From positions 1,291,501 through 1,355,500 of the forward strand of contig MCFH01000005.1 in NCBI GenBank assembly GCA_002104945.1: DNA of 64,000 nt. Direction: 5' to 3'. Under the pieces are notes generated by a model. It did no database searches. It worked only from the letters and a program-made list of their open reading frames with translations, and had not been told where the DNA came from. This DNA comes from Piromyces finnis (Eukaryota > Neocallimastigomycota > Neocallimastigomycetes > Neocallimastigales > Neocallimastigaceae). The position numbers were made by a program, and so were the translations under genes. Positions 10,861 through 22,707 of the stretch are shown here, piece by piece. How positions within the stretch are numbered: the first letter of the stretch is position 1; each line of letters begins with the position of its first letter.

Positions 10861-11658
10861 ATGAAAATAGGATTTATTACTAGTGTATTAACATTATTCA
10901 CCACTAGTTCAGTATTTGCTGAAATATCTTTTATTGATTACCATAAAAAAAATTATGGTAATGACATAGATAATAATGTATTAATTAAATGTTCAAATAT
11001 TATTGAAGAATACCAAAATGAATGTATAGGTTCGGAAATTGATTCATTTTCAAAAAATAAAATTGATGGATTATGTGATAGATACAATTCAGAGAAATGT
11101 CAATATTTATTTGAAGATATTGATGATACATTGAAAGAATGTAAAAAGTTGCCAGAAAATGAATATAATAATATTATTGAATATTTCAATGAAACTTCGG
11201 TTTTTAATGAATTATATTGTACTAAAAATGAGAGTAATGAAAACTGTCCAATCATCGATTTAGATATGTTTACTGGAACTACATTAACAGGTTATATATT
11301 AAATGGTGTTATGTTAAATTCTACTTTTCCATCAGAGGAAAATTATAAAAATGTTATAAATAATACTTGTAGATCTAAAAAATGTAATGATGCTTTATAT
11401 AAATTTGTATATTTCTTTGGTGATGAAAATCAAAACTCCGAAACCATCACTAGAAAAAATACTGAGGAAAATTCTAATAAATTTTTGGAATTTAGAAAAT
11501 CAGTTATCGCAATTTTAAAATCTGATAATTGTACTGCATTAGGTAATGAATCACAAGAACATATTGCTAATGGTGTCACTAAAACCCAAATTAGCGTTGG
11601 TTTTATTGTTGCTACATTATCCTTATTTTTAGTACTTTTAAATGATAATACTCTATAG
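10861..11658 (+). CDS. Cys-rich secreted or GPI-like protein of unknown function
   Basis: Intronless, 265 aa. Residues 1-20 form a signal peptide ending SVFA. The mature part is acidic, Asn/Glu-rich, has many N-glycosylation sequons (NETS, NESN, NSTF, NNTC, NCTA) and ten Cys (44, 55, 72, 80, 94, 120, 129, 170, 175, 224), which suggests disulphide-bonded extracellular folding. Residues 245-260 are hydrophobic at the very C-terminus after a small-residue stretch (ANGVTKT), as in a GPI-attachment signal or short membrane anchor. I do not recognise the family. The start is the first in-frame ATG and gives a complete signal peptide. Real coding is supported by the Cys spacing and by a composition unlike the flanking DNA. 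Confidence 0.78.
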   Translation: MKIGFITSVLTLFTTSSVFAEISFIDYHKKNYGNDIDNNVLIKCSNIIEEYQNECIGSEIDSFSKNKIDGLCDRYNSEKCQYLFEDIDDTLKECKKLPENEYNNIIEYFNETSVFNELYCTKNESNENCPIIDLDMFTGTTLTGYILNGVMLNSTFPSEENYKNVINNTCRSKKCNDALYKFVYFFGDENQNSETITRKNTEENSNKFLEFRKSVIAILKSDNCTALGNESQEHIANGVTKTQISVGFIVATLSLFLVLLNDNTL

Positions 11659-12096
11659 ATGATAGAGTAACAATATTAATATTATTAGTATTGTTTAAGA
11701 TAATTTATTTTTAATAGTCTATTTTATAATATATATATAATTATGGTAAATATATAATAATGTATTTAGTATAATTAAGAATTAATATCAACATTAAAAA
11801 TGAAAAAATGAAGAATCATTTTACAAATTAAAAAAAATATATTATTATATTTTATATTTTTCATGTTTTTTTACATATTTTTTATATTTTTTATATATTT
11901 TATTGATTAGTTTTTTATAATTATAAAAAAAATAAAAAAATATTTATTAAATAGATGAATATATATTTTATTTTATTATTTTTAAAATAAGATTAATATT
12001 TTTGAATTTTATAATATGTAATGATAAAAAAAAAATTTATGTTTTACACTATTTTTTTTTAAAGTTAATTATACATTAAATTATTAAAAAAGGGTA
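11659..12096. other. Intergenic DNA between convergent genes
   Basis: Shared 3' region of the 10861 gene (+) and the beta-helix GPCR gene (-). AT runs and AATAAA-like words only. Confidence 0.6.
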
Positions 12097-15000
12097 TTAG
12101 AATTTTAATAAAAATGAATTTCTATTCTTTATAAGGAAATTATGAGTTTTAAACACATTCTTATTTAAATCTTCAACACTTAAATTATTCTTGACAAGAT
12201 AATTATGAATATATATTCTATATATTTTATCTATATATAAGAAATATATAATGACAAAAGAATTTGTTAAGGTTCCCCCAAATTGGAAGATATAAATTAA
12301 TTTATTATTGTTGAACTGTGTGACTATTCGATAAAGTATTATATATATTATGTATGTATAAATAGGTACAAATAAAGGCTTAAAAATAGTTTAGAATTAA
12401 TATACATATATTAAATAATTGTAATGGTTAGATTATTGTATCTTCCAAGAATATTCATAGGGATATACATTAATATTTTTATTTACCTCTTTAAATCTTT
12501 CATTTAAGCTTCTTATGGCATATGCTGTATACGAACCGATTATTATATAAATAACATTAAATATTTCACTAATAAATAATTTTTTAAATATATTTATTTA
12601 TATGTTATAGTTATATATATATATTATTATTATTAATATAAATAATATTTTTATTTTTAGTTTAACTTCTCAATGATTTTTAATTAATTATAATTAAATA
12701 AAATGATATACTGGTATATTAATAAAATACCTTAATATTGTAATTCTAGAATGGACACATTGTTCATACTCTTTATTTGCAGTATCTAATTTTGTCTCTG
12801 ATTTTATTGAATTTGTTAATAATAACACAAATAATACGAGAATATGAACTACTATAAGAATTACGAGAGGAATATATTTAATAATGATGGCTTTTGTTTT
12901 TGAATTTTTATGTCTCATTTTAAAGAATCTATATTTAAAAGCAAATAATAATTAAATGGATAATAATTAATGGAGAAAAAAAAATTATTATCCCATTACA
13001 ATATAATCAATATTTATAATTTTATATAGGTTAATCTACAAAAAACATAGAATAAATTTATTAATATTATATTTTACATAAGATAGATTCTTAAAGATTT
13101 TGTTATAATGGATCCGTATATTAGTATAAATCCCTAATGATACACAATGTTATTTAATACATTAATAATGTCACATTATTTTTTATTTTTAGGTTTATAT
13201 ATATAATATTATATAAATTAACATACCAAATTGTCAAATATATAATAAAAATAGCAATCAGTTTTTGTGAAATGTTCTTTAATTTGAAATATAATATAGA
13301 GAGCATTTAATAAAATGCCTACAAGCATAAAATTCAAGAAATCATAACTGGCTATAATATATTAATTAATAGTAAATAAATCAATTTATTATTATTGTAA
13401 AAATTTTAAAAAAAAAAAAATTAATATAAATTTTAATAATATTAATAGTTTTTTTTTTTTTTAATTACCAGCTTTAATAATTTGATTCTTTCTGTAAAAG
13501 TAAATACCAACAAAAACAGTAATTGTTAATGCTATCAATATGTAAGATAAGAAAAGGAATAAATAATCTGTGATCTTATTTCTTTTTTGCTTATAATATT
13601 CTGAACAAGTTTTTCCAGTAAAAGATGTTTTTGAACAATCACATAAATTATCGTTAACACATTTCCCTGCATTAACACATTGTGGATTACATTTTGGTAA
13701 ATAACTATAAAAATGTAATGAATAATAGTTAATAAAAAATTAATAAAGATTTAATATATATTTAAATAGGTATATTCCATGATATTAAATTTATAGAGCG
13801 TACCATGATTTAATATTTATTCCATCTCTATCTTGATTAATATAAAGTGACTCATTACATTCTTTAATTTTTATTTTCATTGTTATTAAATTATCTTTAA
13901 ATGCAAAGAATTGTCCTAAATAAATTTATTTTATTAAAAAAAAAATTTTTTTTTATGTTAACAAATTTTTATTTATTATCATTGTTAAATTATATAATAA
14001 ATCTTGCTTATATCTATAGGATTCCTTATTAAAAATAAGTTATATACCAAAGGAGACAATTTTTATTTCCAGTAAATAATTTCCGGGATTTGCTACCACT
14101 AATTAATTATACCAAATCATATATTTTTTTTAAAAGGTTACCAGTGGTTAGAATCTTATAATATAAATTATTATATTCATATTTCTATTACCTCTTAAAT
14201 TTTTAAATTTACATGAATTGTTCATACAGTATCCCTTTGTAGGGCCATATATTTTAAAAGGTTCATAACTATCATTATTATCTTTTAATGATATATCATA
14301 GTATAGCAATTCATCTAATTTTGCACTATTGATATCTCCATTAACTTCAAATTCTATAGATTTAATAATTGAGTTAATTTATAGAATAATCATTACTAGC
14401 AATATTAAAACAATATTTTATATATATTACTGTTTCCGTAATCATCATATGCAGTACCTTTAATAAATTTTAATTATATAATAATTAATTGTTAGTTTTA
14501 TAAATATAATTTTTTTGTATTTAAATATTTAAATATATTCTTATTAATAATATTCATTACAAGAATATTCTTTTTCAATGATATCTCCAGATAACATTTC
14601 TATTGTATCATATTTATTATAATTATCAAATGAAAGGTGAGTTGGATTTGTAACAAAATTGTTTTTATCTTTTTTTAATTTATTTAACACACTGTAATCC
14701 ATTTGAAATAAAGCTGCATGTTGAACATCAAATACATATGATATTTTTCCTAACAAAATTTATCAATTGCAACAGCAGTAGCAAATATGAGATGAAAAAA
14801 AAATAATATTATCATAAAAAATAATTTTTATTATTAATTTAATAGACAATTTATCTATTGTATTTACCAAGCATTGCATTATTATCTATAAATTCACAAT
14901 TTTTAAAATTAATTATAGTATCAATATATTGTTCATCCCTTGCATTAGCATATATAATACCTCCAAATTTTTCAGCAGTATTATTAACAAAGGAACATTG

Positions 15001-15583
15001 AATACATGTTATTGTAGGAGTAACACCTTTACCATATACATCATTAAAATTTATAAATGTTCCCTTTTCTGATCTATTGTTTATAAATTTTAATCTTGAA
15101 TAGTTATGAGTTCCATGTAGGAATTTATAGTTTGTATAATATAAAAATCCATTTTTAAAATAGGAATTGGTAATTGTATTGTTGATCATAGCTACATCTC
15201 CTGCTGGGATTTCCATTCCTACCACTTTTATGTATTAAAATAAAAAGCATTTAACTTTTTAACAACTTTCTTTTTAATTTAATAAAATTATAAATAAATA
15301 TTTATTTTTTATATTTTCATTATTATTGAATTATAAGATTTGATTTTTTTTATTTACTTCCATAGATATCACTAAATATATTGTTGGTAAAATTAAACGA
15401 TGATAAATATACGTTTTCACTTCCATATATAATGGCATTTTCAAATAAAAAGGAATACATTTTTAACTCTGGATCAATTGGGTTACATTTATTATATTTA
15501 TTACATTCATGAATATTATGAAACTTGTTATATAAATAATTCTTATTAGTAAAAATAATTTTATTTTATGAAATTATATTTAC

Positions 15584-15617
<34 letters not shown>

Positions 15618-18042
15618 ATTATTATTATTATTAATATTATTATTATATAAAACAATATTTTTACTTCAGAATCAACAATTTCAATACCACCTGCATTAGT
15701 GAAAATTAAAACTAAAAAAGAAAAAAGAATCAAAAATTAAAATTTAAATACTAATTAAAGGATATTTCTTATATGGGAATCAATATATTATTACCTCCAT
15801 TTTCATATACATCTCGCAATATAAAATTTTTTAATTTTAATGATGCTAAAGAAATAATAATTATTATAATATTATAATAATAAAAGATTAGAATATTATT
15901 ATTACTAATAATCATATAATCTAATTTATATATTACTAGTAGCGGCGGTAGTTCCATTTGTACGAATATTAAGGATTGGCTCAGCAAATACTGTTTTTAA
16001 ATTCGATATTGTTGAGTTCATCATATTCACAGAGGCAATACCTTCTAAAAAAATTAGCCTATATATGGATTTTTTTTTATTTCAATCCAAATTAAAAAGA
16101 AATTTTATTAATATATATAAATTTAAAATAATCAAATATTGATAAGATATATTTTTAATACCCTGATTTTATTCCTTGAATATTTGATGCATAAAGACTA
16201 TAGATTACATTAAATGATGATTAATACAATTTGTTGTATTTATTTATAATAATGATGTTTTTTTTTTAATTTTTTTATTAAGAAACAAGATATTACCCAT
16301 TAATTATTGCACTTCCAGAATTTGATGATATTATTGAAGCAGTGTATTGTTCACTTTCTTGTACAATATTTTTAATATTAAATGTATTAATAAAAATTCT
16401 TGCACCTCTTGTTCTTGGATTATATGATTTAATTAGAGCTCCTTCATCTCTCGAATAAAACCTATCGACACTCATATTACTTGAGATTATATAATTATCA
16501 GAAATAATAAAAAAAACGATATGATGATTATATTAATAACAATAATTATACTTGGTATTTAGTATTTTCTTTTAATTCAAATATTTCTATTAATATATAT
16601 TCAATTTTAATTTTACACTAAATCAACTTTTCCATCTCCTTCAATAGTAATAAGTGATCCAGTATTAATATCACTTCCATAATATTTATTTAATGATACC
16701 TCAACTGATCCAAATGAACTGTTTGAATGATTAATAAATATATAATTTAATACTTTTTTTTTTTTAAATTTATTCGAAATATTTAAAGGTTAAACTATTA
16801 TACCTAAAAAAAGTTCCTTCTGTTATAAAATGGTTTCTTTTTAAATTTCCATATTGATAAACATTATTTAAATAAACGTATGAATGAATTATGCTATCAT
16901 TATTAAAAAATGAAAAAGCATGTCCCTGTTATAGTTGAATCATTCATTTTAAAAAAGAAAAATACCACAGTTATAAATAAAAATAAAATATAAATATTTA
17001 TATTTATGTTTTAATGATGTTGCATTTAATACAAAAAAAAAAAAAAGTATCATTACAGCTTCATAGCTTGTTGAATTTCTAAAAACTATATAGTCAATGT
17101 AAGTCTGATATGAAAATTTGATAGAAATTGAACCACCAGGAGAAACAGAATAATTATTATTAAATTTATTATTAATTAAAGTATTATTTGAATATAAAAT
17201 ATTAAGAGCTCCTCCACTTTTTATTTTAATAAATATGAAATGTGAAAAAAGCACAATAAAATATTAATAAAAACCATTATTTATTAGAGTACGAATAACA
17301 ATTTTTTTTTATTTTTTATTTTTTCATAATAAAATTATACTTATTAGTACCTAAGAAGTTTATATCCACTATAAAACTGTTCAAATTTTGAATCACTACA
17401 AGTGAAACTTGCGTATTGTAATGAAATAGCACCATTATAATAATTACCATCAAAGTTTGAATTTTTAATATTAATATTTGTTGGATGAGTTTTTGCATTT
17501 TCAATTTTTATTAAATGAATATTGGAGATGGTATTTCCATACCATTTAGAATTAATAATATCCATATGATAATTATATATTTCATATCCGTTGGATTGAT
17601 TTGGTAAATGAAATTCTGAATATGAAATTTTCAAATTCTTATAAATAGATGTGTCATTATTATTCGATATAAAATATCCATTTAATTTTACTTTATAAAA
17701 ATCGATATTCAAATTGTTATTAAATTTTATGTTTCCATTAATAGCTATATTTTTAAGCTTAATATCTTCACAATTTTCTAGGAAAGATAAATTTATTGAG
17801 TCCACATTTACAAAGTTTAGTGTAGAATTATTTGCTGACCCAGAAATTGAAATTTTCTTTATATTAATATTTAGAACATCAAGATTATCTAATACTATAT
17901 GGTTTCCGATAGATAATGTTTCTTCTCCATTTACTAAACTTTCTATAAACTCATCTTTATTATATACATTTTTTCCATTAATTTTTGATATAATTATATT
18001 AAAATACGATATAATATATAATATTTTAAATAGAAATATCAT
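12097..18042 (-). CDS. Class C GPCR with beta-helix-like ectodomain and EGF-like stalk
   Basis: Assembled by eye from 22 exons that keep frame throughout (3555 nt, 1184 aa): 18042-17351, 17216-17057, 16925-16804, 16718-16617, 16479-16297, 16197-16162, 16058-15937, 15845-15795, 15690-15665, 15541-15358, 15224-14868, 14749-14561, 14457-14431, 14353-14192, 14098-14048, 13915-13804, 13704-13469, 13351-13227, 13133-13078, 12928-12731, 12568-12487, 12378-12097. A signal peptide is followed by about 750 residues of short beta-strand repeats rich in Asn with SGGAL, PGGSIS and FGGIIY turns, like right-handed beta-helix (Pmp-type) proteins. Next is a Cys-rich EGF-like segment (CNPQCVNAGKC, CDCS, GKTC; about 864-894), then seven membrane segments with class C marks: GFILIYGSIITKSLRIY (TM3), a Cys in ECL2 (YEQCVHS) and ICL3 LNERFKE. 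The exon 11 acceptor is ambiguous (15224 or 15218). Ligand and G-protein coupling are unknown; surface or carbohydrate sensing is inference. Confidence 0.85.
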
Positions 18043-18560
18043 TTTTTTTTATTTATTTAAGAATAAATATAATATAGCCTTTTAAATTTATAGATTAATA
18101 ATGAATTGAAAAAAAAAGAATAATATATATTAACAAATAAATAGTAATAAAATTTATTTTCCTTTTTTTCTTCTTATTTAATAGTATATATTTATTCTAT
18201 TTAACATTATAATACTATAGTACTATTGAATATTAATAATATTAATTATTATTTTTTATAAAATAAGAATATATCATTAAAAAAAAATGTTTGTTTTCTA
18301 AAAAACTTTATTTCTTATACTATTGAAATTTAAAAAGTAAAAAATTCGCCTAGTTATATTATTTAATCCTAACAATTGATCGTTTTTAATATATTTAAGT
18401 TATTAAAGTTATATGCTAGTTTTTTTTTTTTCTTTCATTCTTTCTTTCTTTTTGATATAATTCAAAGTATTTTCTTTTTTATTATTATCTTTAAAAAAAG
18501 ATAGTTGTAATGAAAAATATTATACTATTTTATATACTATTAGAATTATAAAATGTTATT

Positions 18561-18595
<35 letters not shown>

Positions 18596-18665
18596 AAAAA
18601 AATCTATATTTCATTATTTGGTAATATGAATTGTATAGTATTTGTAGGGATTACCTTTACCTATT
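18043..18665. other. Intergenic DNA, upstream of the beta-helix GPCR gene
   Basis: Promoter side of the GPCR gene. Contains CTTT repeats near 18430-18450 and a T run of about 31 near 18560. No gene seen. The first target-site duplication copy of the truncated SINE is at 18653-18665. Confidence 0.55.
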
Positions 18666-18840
18666 CTAATGTACATGGATTAAGTGAGCGTCGAAGCTGA
18701 AGAAACAGTATGACAGACCAGGAGGGTCACAACCACCTAGCAATAGGAATGAGCCAACGTTTCTCTAAGAACCACCATTGGAGCTAACTCTGATCGATGG
18801 GAGAAATGCACTCGGAAGTTAAAAAAAAAAAAAAAAAAAA
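18666..18840 (+). mobile_element. 5'-truncated SINE copy with poly(A) tail
   Basis: The 155-bp body is the reverse complement of 3695 to about 3850 of the full-length SINE with almost no differences, followed by about 20 A residues. It is flanked by a perfect 13-bp duplication, ACCTTTACCTATT, at 18653-18665 and 18841-18853. The tRNA-like head is missing, as expected after incomplete target-primed reverse transcription. High identity to the first copy suggests recent activity. Confidence 0.88.
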
Positions 18841-18853
18841 ACCTTTACCTATT

Positions 18854-20393
18854 AAAAATTGAAAAAGAGTTTAAGGAAATTTTTTAATTGTCAAGTATTA
18901 AAGTTTTGATCCATTTTAAATATTAACTTTAAGTCAATTTTTTCTTTATTTTTCCTTTTTGTAAACATAAGACTACACATTTAAAATTTAAATTATTGTT
19001 TCAGATAGTATAATATGCTTTATTTAGTCTGCTTTTTTTTTTTTTTTTTTCGTAGATTCTAAATTCTTACAAAAAAAAAGGTAATTGTATTAAATAATTA
19101 TGAATTATGTACATACTTATATTCAAAAAACACTTCGTATTAAAATGATAAAGAAAAACATTTTGCATTATATTGTATAATGATAATACGAATTTTTGTT
19201 TAAAAAACAAGGTTTAAAAAAGAAATAATAATAATTTATCATCTCAGAAAAATGATATAATTAAAAGCATTAATCAATGTATTTTAATTATAAAAATATA
19301 AAATCATGATTTACACATGTCATGGTTATCTTCAAAAACATGATCAGTTTTTTTATTAATTAAAAATTAAAAATTCTATTTAAAATTTATTCCATTTTAT
19401 TATATTCCAATTATATATTAAATAATATATAATAATCAATTGTTTATTCAAAATGTTTTGTATTGTAATTATTCCATAAAATCTTAAAATTTAATATTTT
19501 TAAATTAATTTATATATTAATTTTTTTTTAAATTAAAAATATTTTTTTTATTAGATTTTAACCTTGATAAAAAAAATTGACACTTTGATAAAAAAAGGAA
19601 ATGAAATTGAAGATTAGGAGGAAAATAGTAATGCAATTTAAATGTTCCTATTTATAAAGATGCCTTTTTTTTATATGTATAATGAAAACAGAAATAATTA
19701 TGTTTAATTAAAAAAATAGTACTGAATATATTGAAATAAATAAAATTAATAACTACAAAGGTATGAAACAGAAATGAGTAAACAATTATTAATTACATTC
19801 AACATTATTATTTGATACAATCATTAAATTCAAAAAGATTGATAATTATAAATATAAATATATTTTTTTAATATAATTATAAATTGTTGATGCTATTTAA
19901 CATTGAATATATTTATTATTATTAAGGAATAAAAACTTTTTTTTTTTTTTTGATATATTATGTATATAAAGACTACAAATATAATATAAAAATGAAAAAG
20001 TAAAGAATAGAAACAAACAAATAATATGTATATATACGATTAAATGAAATAATAAAAAAAGGTAGCATTTATTTATTATTTGTTAAAAATTAAATTATTT
20101 TTTTCATTGATTTTGTTATTTACAATTTTGTTTGATAGTTATAAGAGTATGTTATTTTTAGATAATTAAATAGAATAAATCTTTATGTTTTTATTTAATA
20201 ATCTAAAATAAATGATAATACAAAAATTCCAGAGTATTTTATATAATTAGATGATTTTTTTTTTTTTAAAAAAAACATGGGATAAAAACTTTAACATTGT
20301 ATTTATTAGCATTTTCTTTCTTTGTGTCCTAGTGGAGATTTATCACAGTTACTAATTCAATTCTAATATTAAACTAAAGAAAAAAAAAAAAAA
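18854..20393. other. Intergenic AT-rich DNA
   Basis: About 1.5 kb with no gene recognised. Poly-T and poly-A runs, and the 3' region of the K+ channel gene near 20340-20393. Confidence 0.55.
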
Positions 20394-21302
20394 TTATTTT
20401 TCCATCCATTCATATAATGTAGATTCTGAATTCAAATTTCTTTTTATTTTACGTTTATTGCGATGAATAAAACGACGACGCCTTTTTTTTGCTTGTTTTT
20501 GTTGTTTCTGTTCATTTCGTTTATTTATATATTTCATATAACCTGCTGTAATTATACTTGATGGTAAAGCAATTAATGCAATTCCGAATATAGAAGATAT
20601 CATAGCTACACATCTTCCTTCTGTTGTCACCGGATACAAGTCCCCGTATCCTACAGTAGTAAGCGAAACTGTAGACCAATAAATAGCATCAAAAAATGTA
20701 TCGAAAGATTCTGGTTCTACATTAAACATTATGAGAGCAGAAGCTAAAATATATCCGAGAGAAAAGGTACCAACTGCATATAATGGGTATTTGGATTCTT
20801 TTACAACGTCAGAAATAATCATAATACTTTTTGAGTATCTGAATGCTTTAAGGAGACGTATTATTTTTAAAGTTTTTATCATATTAAATATTTTCATTAA
20901 TTTGAAACTCTCATTCAAGTTGGTTATTGATGGTAATATGGAAAGTAAATCAATTAATGCAACCATAGTAAATGGATATTTAATGAAGGAAATATATGAT
21001 GAATTCTCTAATTTGTAATCGGCTGTTATAAATTTTAATATATAATCAATGATAAATATTAAAACAGCTATAGTGTCTGTAAATAAAAAAAAAATATAGT
21101 CTTCTTTTAAGGCTAACGGAAAAACACTAACTATTATTGTAATAATCATTATTATATCATAAATTAAACTTAATATATCATTTTTCTTCGACACCTCGAT
21201 AATTTCAAATATTCTTTTACGTGTACATTTTTTTTCAATGAGGTTATCACTTTTGGTATTATAGTATTCTGTAGTATCATTAATATAAATAGTATTATTC
21301 AT
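20394..21302 (-). CDS. Voltage-gated K+ channel, bacterial-type six-TM
   Basis: Intronless, 302 aa. A soluble N-terminus of about 45 residues is followed by S1-S4 (about 45-160). S4 has a basic residue at almost every third position (K134, K137, K143, K146, R149, K152, R155, K158), mostly Lys rather than Arg. S5, pore and S6 follow (about 172-260), with the canonical selectivity filter TTVGYGD (215-221). The tail (263-290) is very basic with many Gln, Lys and Arg. The protein should form a tetrameric plasma-membrane K+ channel opened by depolarisation. The compact size, lack of introns and a core resembling Firmicutes 'ion transporter' proteins (KKNDILSLIYD, ITADYKL, DAIYWSTVSLTTVGYGD) suggest acquisition from a gut bacterium. 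That is inference from remembered family features, not a search. Confidence 0.9.
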   Translation of the reverse strand: MNNTIYINDTTEYYNTKSDNLIEKKCTRKRIFEIIEVSKKNDILSLIYDIIMIITIIVSVFPLALKEDYIFFLFTDTIAVLIFIIDYILKFITADYKLENSSYISFIKYPFTMVALIDLLSILPSITNLNESFKLMKIFNMIKTLKIIRLLKAFRYSKSIMIISDVVKESKYPLYAVGTFSLGYILASALIMFNVEPESFDTFFDAIYWSTVSLTTVGYGDLYPVTTEGRCVAMISSIFGIALIALPSSIITAGYMKYINKRNEQKQQKQAKKRRRRFIHRNKRKIKRNLNSESTLYEWMEK

Positions 21303-22707
21303 TTTCCTTTTGTATGTTTTATCATATATTAATATAAATTATTAGAATGTTTTAATAATATATAATATTATGCAATTAAACTTTCTTATTTTTAGTATTA
21401 TAATTTAATAATTGTAATATAAATTCAAAGGTTCAATACTATTAATAATTATTTTTATGCTGAAAGATATCGCCAACTTAATAGTAATTATGTATATTTT
21501 ATTATTATTATTATTTTTTTAAATTATCAAAATTATCAGTAGGTAATAGTTTTTATTTTTATAACTAATTAAATACTAATATATAATATATTATATTTTT
21601 AATGGATATATATTTTTTAAATTTAAAGATATTGTAATTGGACTTTTAATATATATATTATTAATTGAAATTCTTTAAAGTGAAACTAGTTTTTTTTTTT
21701 TTTTTTTTTTTTTTTAAATAAATGTTTTAAATACTTTTTTAAAATATATATATATATATATATATAAAACTTTATCTACATTCTGAGAGTAATGATAAGA
21801 ATATATATATTATATATTAATGCCCTCCTATGAAATATTATATCAAAAAGTACACTAAAATTTATATATCAAAGGTGCATTAAATATAATTTATACTATC
21901 AATGTATATATAATGAAATGTATATATTATTCTATAATTCTATAATAATTTAGTATAAAAAAAAAAAAAAAAAAATTAATTTATTGAAATTAAATTAACA
22001 GAAAAATAAAAAAATTTAATATGAAGGAATGTTATTTCATTGGTTAAAAGAATTTAAAAAGAAAAAGTATAATATGAAAAAAAAGTTTCAAATTTTAATT
22101 TTAAACCATTATTTTCACAGTAAGAAAAGGTGTTTTTTTTTTTTTTTTAAATACACCTCATGCATATATTCATTATCTATATTTTATTTTTTCATTTTAT
22201 AAATTTCATAATAATGAAATACAAAAGAAAAAGTATTGAAAATGGATAGGTTAGAAAAAGAAAAAATAATATATAAAAATAGTATAATTATTTTATTTAA
22301 TAAAAAAATAAAATTATATGCTGCATTCATTTATTTTTAACTTATATTAATAATAATGAAAGAAATATCTATTTTTACATAAAATTAATAAAACAAAGAG
22401 TAAACTAGTTTTATGAAATAAAAATTATATATAGATAGTGTTTTTTTTTTTTTTTTTTAAAATAATTTTCTTTTACTAAAAGTAAATATTATTATTAGTA
22501 CATTAATTACTAGCTAATACAAAAAAAAATTAAATACGAATGTATACAAGAAAAAAAAAAAAAAAAAAAGAAATTTAAAGTTAACACAAATATATAAGAA
22601 AAAAAAAAAAGAAGTTTAAAGTTGAGTAAACATTCCTACTTTATTATTCTAATATTTTCATTAAAGTTTATAATGAAAAATACTTTAAAACTTTAAAATT
22701 TATTTTA
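21303..22707. other. Intergenic AT-rich DNA
   Basis: Promoter side of the K+ channel and 3' side of the GH5 gene. TA dinucleotide run near 21746-21766 and several T and A runs. No further gene seen. Confidence 0.55.
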
